Below are positions 1-6,103 of a DNA stretch of 64,000 nucleotides, piece by piece. This DNA comes from Oscillospiraceae bacterium (GTDB lineage: Bacteria; Bacillota; Clostridia; Oscillospirales; Ruminococcaceae). A model generated the notes under the pieces. The model ran no database searches. It worked only from the letters and a program-made list of their open reading frames with translations, and was not told where the DNA came from. Each line of letters opens with the position of its first letter. The first letter of the stretch is position 1. The stretch lies in contig JAEEIA010000010.1 of NCBI GenBank assembly GCA_016281125.1, positions 1-64,000 on the forward strand. The letters are read 5' to 3'. Made by a program: the position numbers and the translations under genes.

Positions 1-363
1 AGAGAGAAATTTGTGGACGGTTACTGCGGTTTCCTGTATATTGACGATGACGGCATGCCGCTGGTCGCAATGCACTGGGAACACCGCTTCAACCACATGG
101 TCAGCAAATACAACGATATCTATCGCATTCAAATGCCGAATATTACACCGCATATTTGCCGCCATACCTACTGCAGCAATCAGGCAAAGGCAGGCATGAA
201 CCCCAAGACACTGCAATACCTGATGGGACACAGCGAAATCGGAGTCACACTTGATGTGTACACTCATCTGGGACTCGAAGACGCTGCTGCAGAGCTTCAC
301 CGCATGGAGGAACTCCAAAATGCCCGACAGGAGATGAACCGCACGAAAGAAGATGCAGTATGA
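1..363 (+). CDS. Tyrosine recombinase (phage/ICE-type integrase), C-terminal part only
   Basis: The reading frame is open from the first base, so the gene starts outside the window; about 120 C-terminal residues are present. The catalytic core of a tyrosine recombinase is visible: HICRH supplies the H-x-x-R pair, MGHS the third conserved His, and DVYTH carries the nucleophilic Tyr that forms the covalent 3'-phosphotyrosyl link to DNA. Such enzymes integrate and excise mobile elements. A terminator-promoter module follows the stop codon directly, and accessory-looking genes lie downstream, so this is probably the integrase at one end of an integrated element reaching to about 3.6 kb. The family is certain; the element type (ICE, prophage or other) cannot be told from what is visible. 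Confidence 0.93.
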   Translation, partial: REKFVDGYCGFLYIDDDGMPLVAMHWEHRFNHMVSKYNDIYRIQMPNITPHICRHTYCSNQAKAGMNPKTLQYLMGHSEIGVTLDVYTHLGLEDAAAELHRMEELQNARQEMNRTKEDAV

Positions 364-369
364 ATAACA

Positions 370-479
370 GATAATCCCCCTCATCATTGGAATGCCAGTG
401 TTCCTTTGATGAGGGGGATTTTTTTTGCGTATATGTGGAAAACGGCTTGCTTTTTGAGAGCATATGAAGTATAATAGTA
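370..479 (+). repeat. Terminator-promoter module, copy 1 (direct repeat with 1518-1626)
   Basis: This 110-base segment recurs almost unchanged at 1518-1626. It starts with a hairpin whose arms CCCCCTCATCA and TGATGAGGGGG are followed by eight T residues, a Rho-independent terminator for the integrase. It ends with a sigma-A promoter, TTGCTT (447-452), 17 bases, TATAAT (470-475), which reads into the gene at 539. Both copies sit directly behind a stop codon. Confidence 0.9.
447..475 (+). promoter_or_regulatory. Sigma-A-type promoter for the membrane protein at 539
   Basis: TTGCTT at 447-452 and TATAAT at 470-475 are separated by exactly 17 bases. The start codon of the next gene is about 60 bases downstream. 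Confidence 0.75.
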
Positions 480-538
480 TAAAGCCAAGATCCTATCGTG
501 ATTGTTATGACACACCTTAACCAGAAAGAAGGTGCAAC

Positions 539-1513
539 ATGAAAACAAAAAATATCACCGCATACTGGCTCTGTTCTCTGGCTGGCATCCTAATCGCATC
601 CTTCTACCCGCTGTACATGGGGGTAAGGGTAATCTCCGACATGGTCAGGGACGGCACCGTCCTAAAAGAAAACTACCCCAAATATGTGATTCCCTATACA
701 CCGCTTGCTTTTTCAGTCATTCTAGGCGTTCTGCTAATGCCGCTGTTAATAAGAGTGATGAAGCGAGCTGCTGTATTTGGTGGGACGGCGGTATCTCTTG
801 TAGCGTTTTTCAGTGCAGAGTTCTGGTTTGAACGGAGCATCATTGTATCTACCGCTGAAACCACTGTCAAGTTGGAAGACTGGCAGATGTTCATGTGTTA
901 TCAGCCACCGGACGGATGGGGCAAAACCGTAACAGAATATAAAACACATACCGCAGTGGAAATCCTCATGGGAGAATATAATCCGGCATTCAAGCTGCAC
1001 TTTTATCTGATCTCGGTTCTGCTGATACTATCTCTGCTAAACTGCTTTTATGGTTTTGCACAGATGATCCGCACAGGAAACCGAAGCCGAAAGCGCGCGC
1101 TGATCATGCAGTCAATCTCCACCATGGCGTTTCTCGGGCTATGTATTCTTGCCTGTTTTACCGCATTCTGGCGTGATGGCAACATCAAGGTTTCAGCGTT
1201 GTCAGCAGTGCTGATGTCGGCATTCTTTATTCTCATGGGGCTAACTGCTGGAATCTTTTCCGGTTCACTGCTGCTAAATCATAAAAATGCCATCCTGCTC
1301 TGGATTCCTGCAATTGTTTCAGCATCAGTTACGTTGCTCATGTACATTGGCGAGATGATACTGTTGCATGGGCATCTGTATCGTTTTGGTAGCGGGTTCT
1401 TTTTTGATGGGCTTCCAAGCATTGTTCTTGCACCGATTGATCTTCTTGTGATTCTTGTTTCCGGATTCCTTATTTATCTGCTGATGCGAGTGCTACGAAA
1501 AGAGAACAATTGA
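539..1513 (+). CDS. Hypothetical multi-pass membrane protein
   Basis: This 324-residue protein is not recognised. It has about seven to eight hydrophobic segments, the first at roughly residues 9-30 and the last at about 295-318, separated by short charged loops. One longer loop (about residues 95-150) contains Trp, Tyr and acidic residues. A good ribosome binding site (AAGGTG) precedes the ATG. The gene lies between the two copies of a 110-base terminator-promoter repeat, so it has its own promoter upstream and a terminator directly behind its stop. Its place next to an integrase suggests mobile-element cargo. No catalytic motif or transporter signature was seen, and the function is unknown. 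Confidence 0.75.
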   Translation: MKTKNITAYWLCSLAGILIASFYPLYMGVRVISDMVRDGTVLKENYPKYVIPYTPLAFSVILGVLLMPLLIRVMKRAAVFGGTAVSLVAFFSAEFWFERSIIVSTAETTVKLEDWQMFMCYQPPDGWGKTVTEYKTHTAVEILMGEYNPAFKLHFYLISVLLILSLLNCFYGFAQMIRTGNRSRKRALIMQSISTMAFLGLCILACFTAFWRDGNIKVSALSAVLMSAFFILMGLTAGIFSGSLLLNHKNAILLWIPAIVSASVTLLMYIGEMILLHGHLYRFGSGFFFDGLPSIVLAPIDLLVILVSGFLIYLLMRVLRKENN

Positions 1514-1517
1514 AGTG

Positions 1518-1626
1518 GATAATCCCACTCATCATTGGAATGCAAGTGTTCTTTTGATGAGGGGGATTTTTTTGCGTATATGTGGAAAATGGCTTGCTTT
1601 TTTAAAGCATATGAAGTATAATAGTA
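1518..1626 (+). repeat. Terminator-promoter module, copy 2
   Basis: This is the second copy of the 370-479 module. It has the same ATCATTGGAATG hairpin loop start, a T-run one base shorter, and a promoter TTGCTT (1594-1599), 17 bases, TATAAT (1617-1622). The left hairpin arm has one change (CCCACTC instead of CCCCCTC). It ends the transcript of the gene at 539 and starts the one for the HNH-type gene. Confidence 0.9.
1594..1622 (+). promoter_or_regulatory. Sigma-A-type promoter for the HNH-type gene
   Basis: TTGCTT at 1594-1599 and TATAAT at 1617-1622 with a 17-base spacer, inside repeat copy 2. The leader to the start codon at 1718 contains one TTAGTAGTAA repeat (1643-1652). Confidence 0.72.
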
Positions 1627-1717
1627 GGGTACATATAGTCGTTTAGTAGTAAGACACATATGTGACCTCTAGCTATTTAGCGAGACCATCTATTCATAAC
1701 AAAGGAGTGTAAATTTG

Positions 1718-2734
1718 ATGAATCCTTTTATCAGGCAAGAACTTGATCGCAAAACAGCTGCATTTTATGATAGACATTACTCAATACTAGATTGGAAACT
1801 GCTCAACTACAGTGATTGGTTCTATTTAGGTGATGAACACAGAAAAAAATGCAGATTCTGTGGTCGTTCTGAAGGGGATGGAGCAACATTCAATAATATA
1901 GCTCATTGCTTCCCAGAATCCATTGGGAACCATTTTCTTGCATCTTATTATGAATGTGATACATGTAATTCGTTCTTTGGAGATACCATTGAGAGTGATT
2001 ACGGTAATTACATGAATTTGTACCATTCAATATCTCAAGTAAAAGGTAAAAAGAAAATACCTGATCACATTAGTAATGATCGCAAATCAAAAATAACACA
2101 ATGTTCTGGTGTACCTATTTTATCTGTAGTCGGTAATGACGAAGAAGACGAAAAAGATTTAAATATATATGATACACTACATGTTTCGATAAATGGAAAT
2201 CATATAGAGTATGAAGATGTTGCGCCTACACACTGTCCAATTGCAGTTTATAAATGCTTTGTGAAAATGGCTCTTTCAGTTATGCCTGAGCGTGAAATGC
2301 CTGTATTTACGGATACTATTAAATGGTTAAAAGAGACTAGGCATTCAAACATATTCAAATATAAAAAGCTATTATGTAGATATAAATTTATTCCTGGATA
2401 TAATACAACGAAATACCCATGCTATTGGTTGTTCAAGAGAAAAGGTGTAAGTCAGTGCGCTATATACCCACTGTATGTTTTTTGCATTACCTATGGAAAC
2501 TTCTCATATGTTATTGAAGTTCCGATAACATCTGAACTGAATCACAGTATCAAAGATGTTCCTTTTCCACCACTCCCTTTTTTCACGGAATCAGATGATT
2601 ATCTCGATTTATCTTCGACCTCAAAGATATCAGACTACAAGCAGAAGGTGTGTTTGACCGTAAGTGGCGGGTTCAAAGAAGTGCAACCCGAAGAACTGCC
2701 TGAAGCAATTCTTGACAAAGCGAAAATAAAGTAA
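1718..2734 (+). CDS. HNH-type zinc-finger nuclease-like protein
   Basis: The protein has 338 residues. Near the N-terminus (about residues 43-95) there is a CRFCG motif, then AHCFPESIGN, then ECDTCNSFFG. This CxxC-H-P-S-GN-CxxC arrangement is typical of HNH_5-type domains, where two CxxC pairs hold a zinc and the His is catalytic. Downstream, a largely beta-rich region of about 240 residues is not recognised. The start is ATG 1718, ten bases behind AAAGGAG; TTG 1715 is an alternative. The gene is clearly more AT-rich than the housekeeping genes of the window and has rarer codons (ATA, AGA), which points to horizontal transfer. Standing alone behind an integrase, it may be a defence or element-maintenance nuclease; that role is inference. 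Confidence 0.7.
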   Translation: MNPFIRQELDRKTAAFYDRHYSILDWKLLNYSDWFYLGDEHRKKCRFCGRSEGDGATFNNIAHCFPESIGNHFLASYYECDTCNSFFGDTIESDYGNYMNLYHSISQVKGKKKIPDHISNDRKSKITQCSGVPILSVVGNDEEDEKDLNIYDTLHVSINGNHIEYEDVAPTHCPIAVYKCFVKMALSVMPEREMPVFTDTIKWLKETRHSNIFKYKKLLCRYKFIPGYNTTKYPCYWLFKRKGVSQCAIYPLYVFCITYGNFSYVIEVPITSELNHSIKDVPFPPLPFFTESDDYLDLSSTSKISDYKQKVCLTVSGGFKEVQPEELPEAILDKAKIK

Positions 2735-2811
2735 TCTTCTTCGATTATCAAATTCCTAGTAACGGGTACTGAAGAACGTTATATCAGGAAACTATTACGA
2801 ATACACAAAAT

Positions 2812-2842
2812 AGCGAGTTGTCAAAAAGGCAGCTCGCTTTTT
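2812..2842 (+). terminator. Rho-independent terminator behind the HNH-type gene
   Basis: AGCGAGTTG and CAGCTCGCT form a 9-base stem (one G-T pair) around a 9-base loop, followed by TTTTT. Confidence 0.75.
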
Positions 2843-2853
2843 CCTGTTTGGGC

Positions 2854-2882
2854 TTGAAGAAATGGCAGAATTATGGTATAAT
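2854..2882 (+). promoter_or_regulatory. Sigma-A-type promoter for the small genes at 2918 and 3142
   Basis: TTGAAG at 2854-2859, 17 bases, TATAAT at 2877-2882. It follows a terminator immediately, the third terminator-then-promoter junction in this element, though its sequence differs from the 110-base repeat. Confidence 0.7.
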
Positions 2883-2917
2883 GGTATGGTAAGACAAGTG
2901 GATAGGGGGCGGAAGTA

Positions 2918-3124
2918 ATGAAAAGCAATATCCATAAAAAGATGACATTTGAAGACAGCACAGAAAAGCAGTGGATAAAAAGCTGTTTCAAAGGTTGGGC
3001 GCGTGATAAAAGGATTAACCGTCAATTGTTCCGCAGAAGAATGGATGAACAGTGCCGAAAAGATCCAGATATTCCCGATTCGCTGCAACACTCTTCTGTA
3101 AAGAATACTACTCCCAATCCTTAG
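2918..3124 (+). CDS. Small hypothetical protein (68 aa)
   Basis: A short, basic and hydrophilic protein rich in Lys, Arg and Gln, with no membrane segment and no recognised domain. It begins 36 bases behind a good promoter, and a G-rich stretch (AGGGGGCGGAAG) before the ATG may serve as ribosome binding site. The next gene starts 17 bases after its stop, so the two are probably co-transcribed. It could be an element-encoded DNA-binding or regulatory protein, but nothing in the sequence shows this. The call as a real gene rests on promoter, ribosome binding site and operon position. Confidence 0.5.
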   Translation: MKSNIHKKMTFEDSTEKQWIKSCFKGWARDKRINRQLFRRRMDEQCRKDPDIPDSLQHSSVKNTTPNP

Positions 3125-3141
3125 TCGCAGGAGGGTTCACC

Positions 3142-3375
3142 ATGTCGCACAGTAAAGAGATAAAAAAGCCGAAGAAAAAGCCAAAAGGAACTACATATCA
3201 AAAGCATGAAAGAGACTATTCGGATCCTGTGGATGTTGTTCAGGTCGCACCTGGATTCTGGGAAGTCCATGAATACGGTGAACGCTCAACAACTACTCTG
3301 GGTACATTCAACAGCAGAGATGAAGCAGATGCGTCCAGACACAGACTGACTAAGAAGCCGAAGCATAAAAAGTAA
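3142..3375 (+). CDS. Small Lys-rich protein, DUF2188-like
   Basis: The protein has 77 residues. Lys-rich ends flank a central segment, VVQVAPGFWEVHEYGERS followed by TLGTFNSRDEADASRHRL, that resembles the DUF2188 fold (a beta-hairpin with a conserved Trp, then a helix containing the EA motif). The frame is open further upstream, but ATG 3142 is preceded by AGGAGGG at a 6-base distance, which fixes the start. DUF2188 proteins are small and of unknown function, common on mobile elements. The similarity was judged by eye. Confidence 0.6.
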   Translation: MSHSKEIKKPKKKPKGTTYQKHERDYSDPVDVVQVAPGFWEVHEYGERSTTTLGTFNSRDEADASRHRLTKKPKHKK

Positions 3376-3388
3376 TGCACATAAACAC

Positions 3389-3521
3389 TTAGTAGTAAAA
3401 CACATACGCCTTAGTAGTAAATTGGTAGTAAAATAACTCCTGCTACCCGCGATAAGTGCGGAGACTCCGCCAAAATCCTTAGTAGTAATTTTTCTGATTT
3501 CTACTACGATTTTACTACTAA
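3389..3521. repeat. Cluster of TTAGTAGTAA repeats at the element end
   Basis: TTAGTAGTAA occurs at 3389-3398, 3411-3420 and 3479-3488, a one-mismatch copy (TTGGTAGTAA) at 3422-3431, and the reverse complement TTACTACTAA at 3512-3521. A further copy lies at 1643-1652. The copies at 1643 and 3389 share extra sequence (TTAGTAGTAAxACACATA). Clustered short direct and inverted repeats near an integrase gene look like arm-type binding sites for the recombinase or an accessory protein. Confidence 0.6.
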
Positions 3522-3542
3522 CGACGACAGAGATATGCGTAT

Positions 3543-3621
3543 TTATGCGGAGTTTTGCCGATTTCGCCCCATTCTGTCAAAATGGGTGTAAGAAAAATGC
3601 ACCTCGCAAAAGTCCGCATAA
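3543..3621. repeat. Inverted repeat upstream of the phosphatase gene
   Basis: TTATGCGGAGTTTTGC (3543-3558) and GCAAAAGTCCGCATAA (3606-3621) are complementary except for one position, with 47 bases between them. This may be the element's attachment region or a structured leader of the next gene; the sequence does not decide. Confidence 0.5.
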
Positions 3622-3658
3622 CTCGGCAAAATACGGCATTTCAGGAGGGAAAAATAGC

Positions 3659-4135
3659 ATGATTCGTGTGATGTTCGTGTGCCACGGCAATATCTGCCGT
3701 AGCCCGATGGCGGAGATGATTTTGAAGGATATGGTCAGAAAGCGCGGCATTGCAGAACGGTTTCTGATTGCCTCCAGTGCGACCAGCACGGAGGAGATCT
3801 GGGGTGATAGCGGGAGCCCGGTTTACCCGCCTGCGCGGGAGATCCTCCGGCGCAAGGGAATCCCGTGCGAGAACCGTCACGCCGTACAGATCCGCAAAAG
3901 CGATTACGCTGCGTATGATTACATCATCGCCATGGAACAGTTCAATCTGCGGAATATGCGGCATGTGATCGGCAGCGATCCCGATCAGAAGGTCTACCGG
4001 ATGCTGGACTTTACGGAGCAGCCCCGCGATGTTTCCGACCCGTGGTTCAGCGGCGATTTTGAGAGCGCATACAGCGATATTTCCCGCGGATGCGCCGCGT
4101 TTCTGGAGTATCTGGAGGGGAGGGGACTGCTGTGA
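3659..4135 (+). CDS. Low-molecular-weight protein-tyrosine phosphatase
   Basis: The 158-residue protein starts with the LMW-PTP signature VCHGNICRSPM, in which C8 is the nucleophile and R14 binds the phosphate (C-x5-R). The DPW motif (DVSDPWF) supplies the general acid Asp. Length and both motifs fit the family exactly. The enzyme removes phosphate from tyrosine, or from arginine in the YwlE branch, of cytoplasmic proteins. The frame is open from 3545, but AGGAGGG at 3643-3649 places the start at ATG 3659. Its stop overlaps the GTG start of the deformylase gene (GTGA), so the two are translationally coupled. It appears to be the first chromosomal gene outside the integrated element. Whether it acts on Tyr or Arg cannot be told. 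Confidence 0.93.
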   Translation: MIRVMFVCHGNICRSPMAEMILKDMVRKRGIAERFLIASSATSTEEIWGDSGSPVYPPAREILRRKGIPCENRHAVQIRKSDYAAYDYIIAMEQFNLRNMRHVIGSDPDQKVYRMLDFTEQPRDVSDPWFSGDFESAYSDISRGCAAFLEYLEGRGLL

Positions 4136-4548
4136 TCCGACCGGTTTGCCGGGATACGGTGCTGCTTTCAAAGCCCGCTGAAAAGGCGACGAACGCCGAT
4201 CTGCAAACGGCGCGCGACCTTTCCGAAACACTGCTGGCCAATGCGCAGCGCTGTGTCGGGATGGCGGCGAACATGATCGGCGTGCCGAAATGCATCATTG
4301 CGATTCTGCCGCCGGGTACCAAATTGCCGCTTGTGATGCTGAACCCGCAGATCATAGCGAAGTCCGGGCTTTATGAAACACAGGAGGGCTGCCTGTCGCT
4401 GCCGGGAGAGCGTCCTGCGCAGCGGTATCATACGATCACGGTCAAGTGGCAGGATCTCTCAATGCGGCCGCAGAAACGGAAGTTTGAGGGCTATACTGCA
4501 CAGATCATTCAGCATGAGATCGACCATTGCAGCGGCATTCTGATATGA
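4132..4548 (+). CDS. def: Peptide deformylase
   Basis: Peptide deformylase removes the formyl group from the N-terminal Met of new proteins. The 138-residue product has all three family motifs: CVGMAANMIGV (the GxGxAAxQ motif, with Met in place of Gln), QEGCLSLPG whose Cys (C87) is a metal ligand, and QHEIDHCSG, the HExxH-type motif with the two His ligands H128 and H132 and the catalytic Glu. The start is GTG 4132, overlapping the phosphatase stop and preceded by a G-rich site. The protein is on the short side and Met replaces the oxyanion-hole Gln, so it may be a specialised second deformylase; the metal site looks intact. Confidence 0.9.
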   Translation: MIRPVCRDTVLLSKPAEKATNADLQTARDLSETLLANAQRCVGMAANMIGVPKCIIAILPPGTKLPLVMLNPQIIAKSGLYETQEGCLSLPGERPAQRYHTITVKWQDLSMRPQKRKFEGYTAQIIQHEIDHCSGILI

Positions 4549-4552
4549 ACAA

Positions 4553-4583
4553 AGCCTGCGGCGTTTCAGCCGCAGGCTCTTTT
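4553..4583. terminator. Bidirectional terminator between def and the LRR-dockerin gene
   Basis: AGCCTGCGGC and GCCGCAGGCT form a perfect 10-base stem with a 6-base loop. It lies between two convergent genes and can end both transcripts. Confidence 0.8.
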
Positions 4584-4593
4584 CAGCATGATC

Positions 4594-5940
4594 TTAATAC
4601 TTCCTGAGCAGGTCCTGCCAGGAGAGCGGTTTTTCCGCAACCTTGTTGTTGACGTACCAGACCAGGATGCACTGCGCGTCGATGACGTCCACTTTTCCGT
4701 CGTCGTTGACGTCACAGTTGTGTTTTTCCACGACCGTCAGATCCTGCACTAATTCGGCAACGGAACATTTGACATAATATTTCAGTGTGAACTGTGCGTC
4801 GTCCACGCTGACCTCGCCGTTGCAGTTCCCGTCGCCTATCAGGGCGGCGGTTTCCGTGCCGAGTGCCTCGAATTTCACCTTGTAATTATCTGCATAGGAA
4901 TTCGCAGTTGATTTGGACAAACCGCAGACCGTGCCGCTGAACACATATTTGCCGTCTTTTTTCTCATTGCAGATCGTTGCGGCAGAATCGTCGATCTGGC
5001 AGCTGCTGCTGAAAAATGTGATCTTCTCCAGCTGCGTGCAGTTCAGGAAGGCATCCTTCCGGACATATTTGACATTTTCATGAAGCGTGACCTCTTTGAG
5101 GCTGCGGCAGTTGGCGAATGCAGAATTATCGATCATCGTGCAGAATCTCGGGATTCTGACGGAAGCAAGCGCGTGGCAGCCTTCAAATGTGTAATTCGGA
5201 ATGGTCGTCACGCTGTTCGGCAGATGCATTGTTTCCAGCTTTTTGCATCCCATGAAAATACCTTCGCCGTTCAGCACTGAGCCGGCGCCGAGTGTCACTT
5301 CCGTCATGCTCTCGCACTGCTCGAATGCGCCTTTATCCAACTTTGTGTTTTGGGGGATTCTGACGGATTTCAGCGCCACACATTTTTTGAACGCATTTTT
5401 CTGAATCTCTGTGAGCTCCTGCGGCATGGTGATCTCTTTCAGATAAAAGCAGTTTTCAAAGCAGCTTGCGCCAATTACGTCCAGCTTTTTCGGGAGTTTG
5501 ACCTTTGTCAGAAAGCCGCAGTCGTAGAAAGCTTTTTCTCCGATGAATGTGACCGAATCGGGAATGGTAATTTCCTCCATGTTTCGCAGGTTCATAAATG
5601 CACCGGCGCCGATCGCTTGCAGCGAATCCGGCAGTGTGATGGAAGCGATGTCGGAATTGGCAGGGAATATGGAATCATCATTGTAGCCGCTGTAAATCCC
5701 GCGTACCGGGAGACCGTCAAGCTCTGCCGGGATCTCAAGCGCTGTTTCCTTGCCGAAGTATCCGGTGATGACGATTCCGTCCGAATACTTCCGGGCGCTG
5801 AAATCTCCGCTGTGTATTTCCTCATACTGTGCAGCAGATGCTGTCATCGCAGTACCCGTCAGAACGGGGAGCGCTGCTGCGGTTCCGGTCATGAGCAGGC
5901 ACGCTGCCTGCAAAACTGCCATTTTTCGTAGTTTTCTCAT
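4594..5940 (-). CDS. Secreted leucine-rich-repeat (BspA type) protein with C-terminal dockerin
   Basis: The 448-residue protein begins with a signal peptide (basic start, hydrophobic core, ASA-type cleavage near residue 36). Residues about 90-320 are BspA/TpLRR-type leucine-rich repeats, with the recurring pattern SITLPDSLQAIGAGAF and EITIPDSVTFIGEKAF. Such repeats form a curved beta-structure used for binding on the cell surface. Residues about 368-448 form a type I dockerin: two calcium loops (GDGNCNGEVSVDDAQ and CDVNDDGKVDVIDAQ) and a conserved tail ending WQDLLRKY. A dockerin binds a cohesin, so the protein probably sits on a scaffoldin or anchored cohesin. No catalytic domain was seen. 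It shares its signal peptide style, repeats and dockerin tail with the larger neighbour, so the two are paralogues. Confidence 0.9.
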   Translation of the reverse strand: MRKLRKMAVLQAACLLMTGTAAALPVLTGTAMTASAAQYEEIHSGDFSARKYSDGIVITGYFGKETALEIPAELDGLPVRGIYSGYNDDSIFPANSDIASITLPDSLQAIGAGAFMNLRNMEEITIPDSVTFIGEKAFYDCGFLTKVKLPKKLDVIGASCFENCFYLKEITMPQELTEIQKNAFKKCVALKSVRIPQNTKLDKGAFEQCESMTEVTLGAGSVLNGEGIFMGCKKLETMHLPNSVTTIPNYTFEGCHALASVRIPRFCTMIDNSAFANCRSLKEVTLHENVKYVRKDAFLNCTQLEKITFFSSSCQIDDSAATICNEKKDGKYVFSGTVCGLSKSTANSYADNYKVKFEALGTETAALIGDGNCNGEVSVDDAQFTLKYYVKCSVAELVQDLTVVEKHNCDVNDDGKVDVIDAQCILVWYVNNKVAEKPLSWQDLLRKY

Positions 5941-5973
5941 TGTGATTACCCTCTCTGTAAAAAATTTTTGTCA

Positions 5974-6024
5974 TGCGCTTTTGCGCAATATATTTATTAT
6001 ACCATAAAATCTTAAAAAAAGCAA
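5974..6024 (-). promoter_or_regulatory. Promoter and leader hairpin of the LRR-dockerin gene
   Basis: On the minus strand TTGCTT (6019-6024), 17 bases, TATAAT (5996-6001). Just downstream, near the expected transcript start, TGCGC-TTTT-GCGCA (5974-5987) forms a small hairpin. Confidence 0.72.
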
Positions 6025-6103
6025 TATATACTTAGCCTGAAATAAATGACCAGCGCCGCCGGATCGCTTTGACCGACGGCGCTGGTTCATTTCAGGTATC
6101 TGC

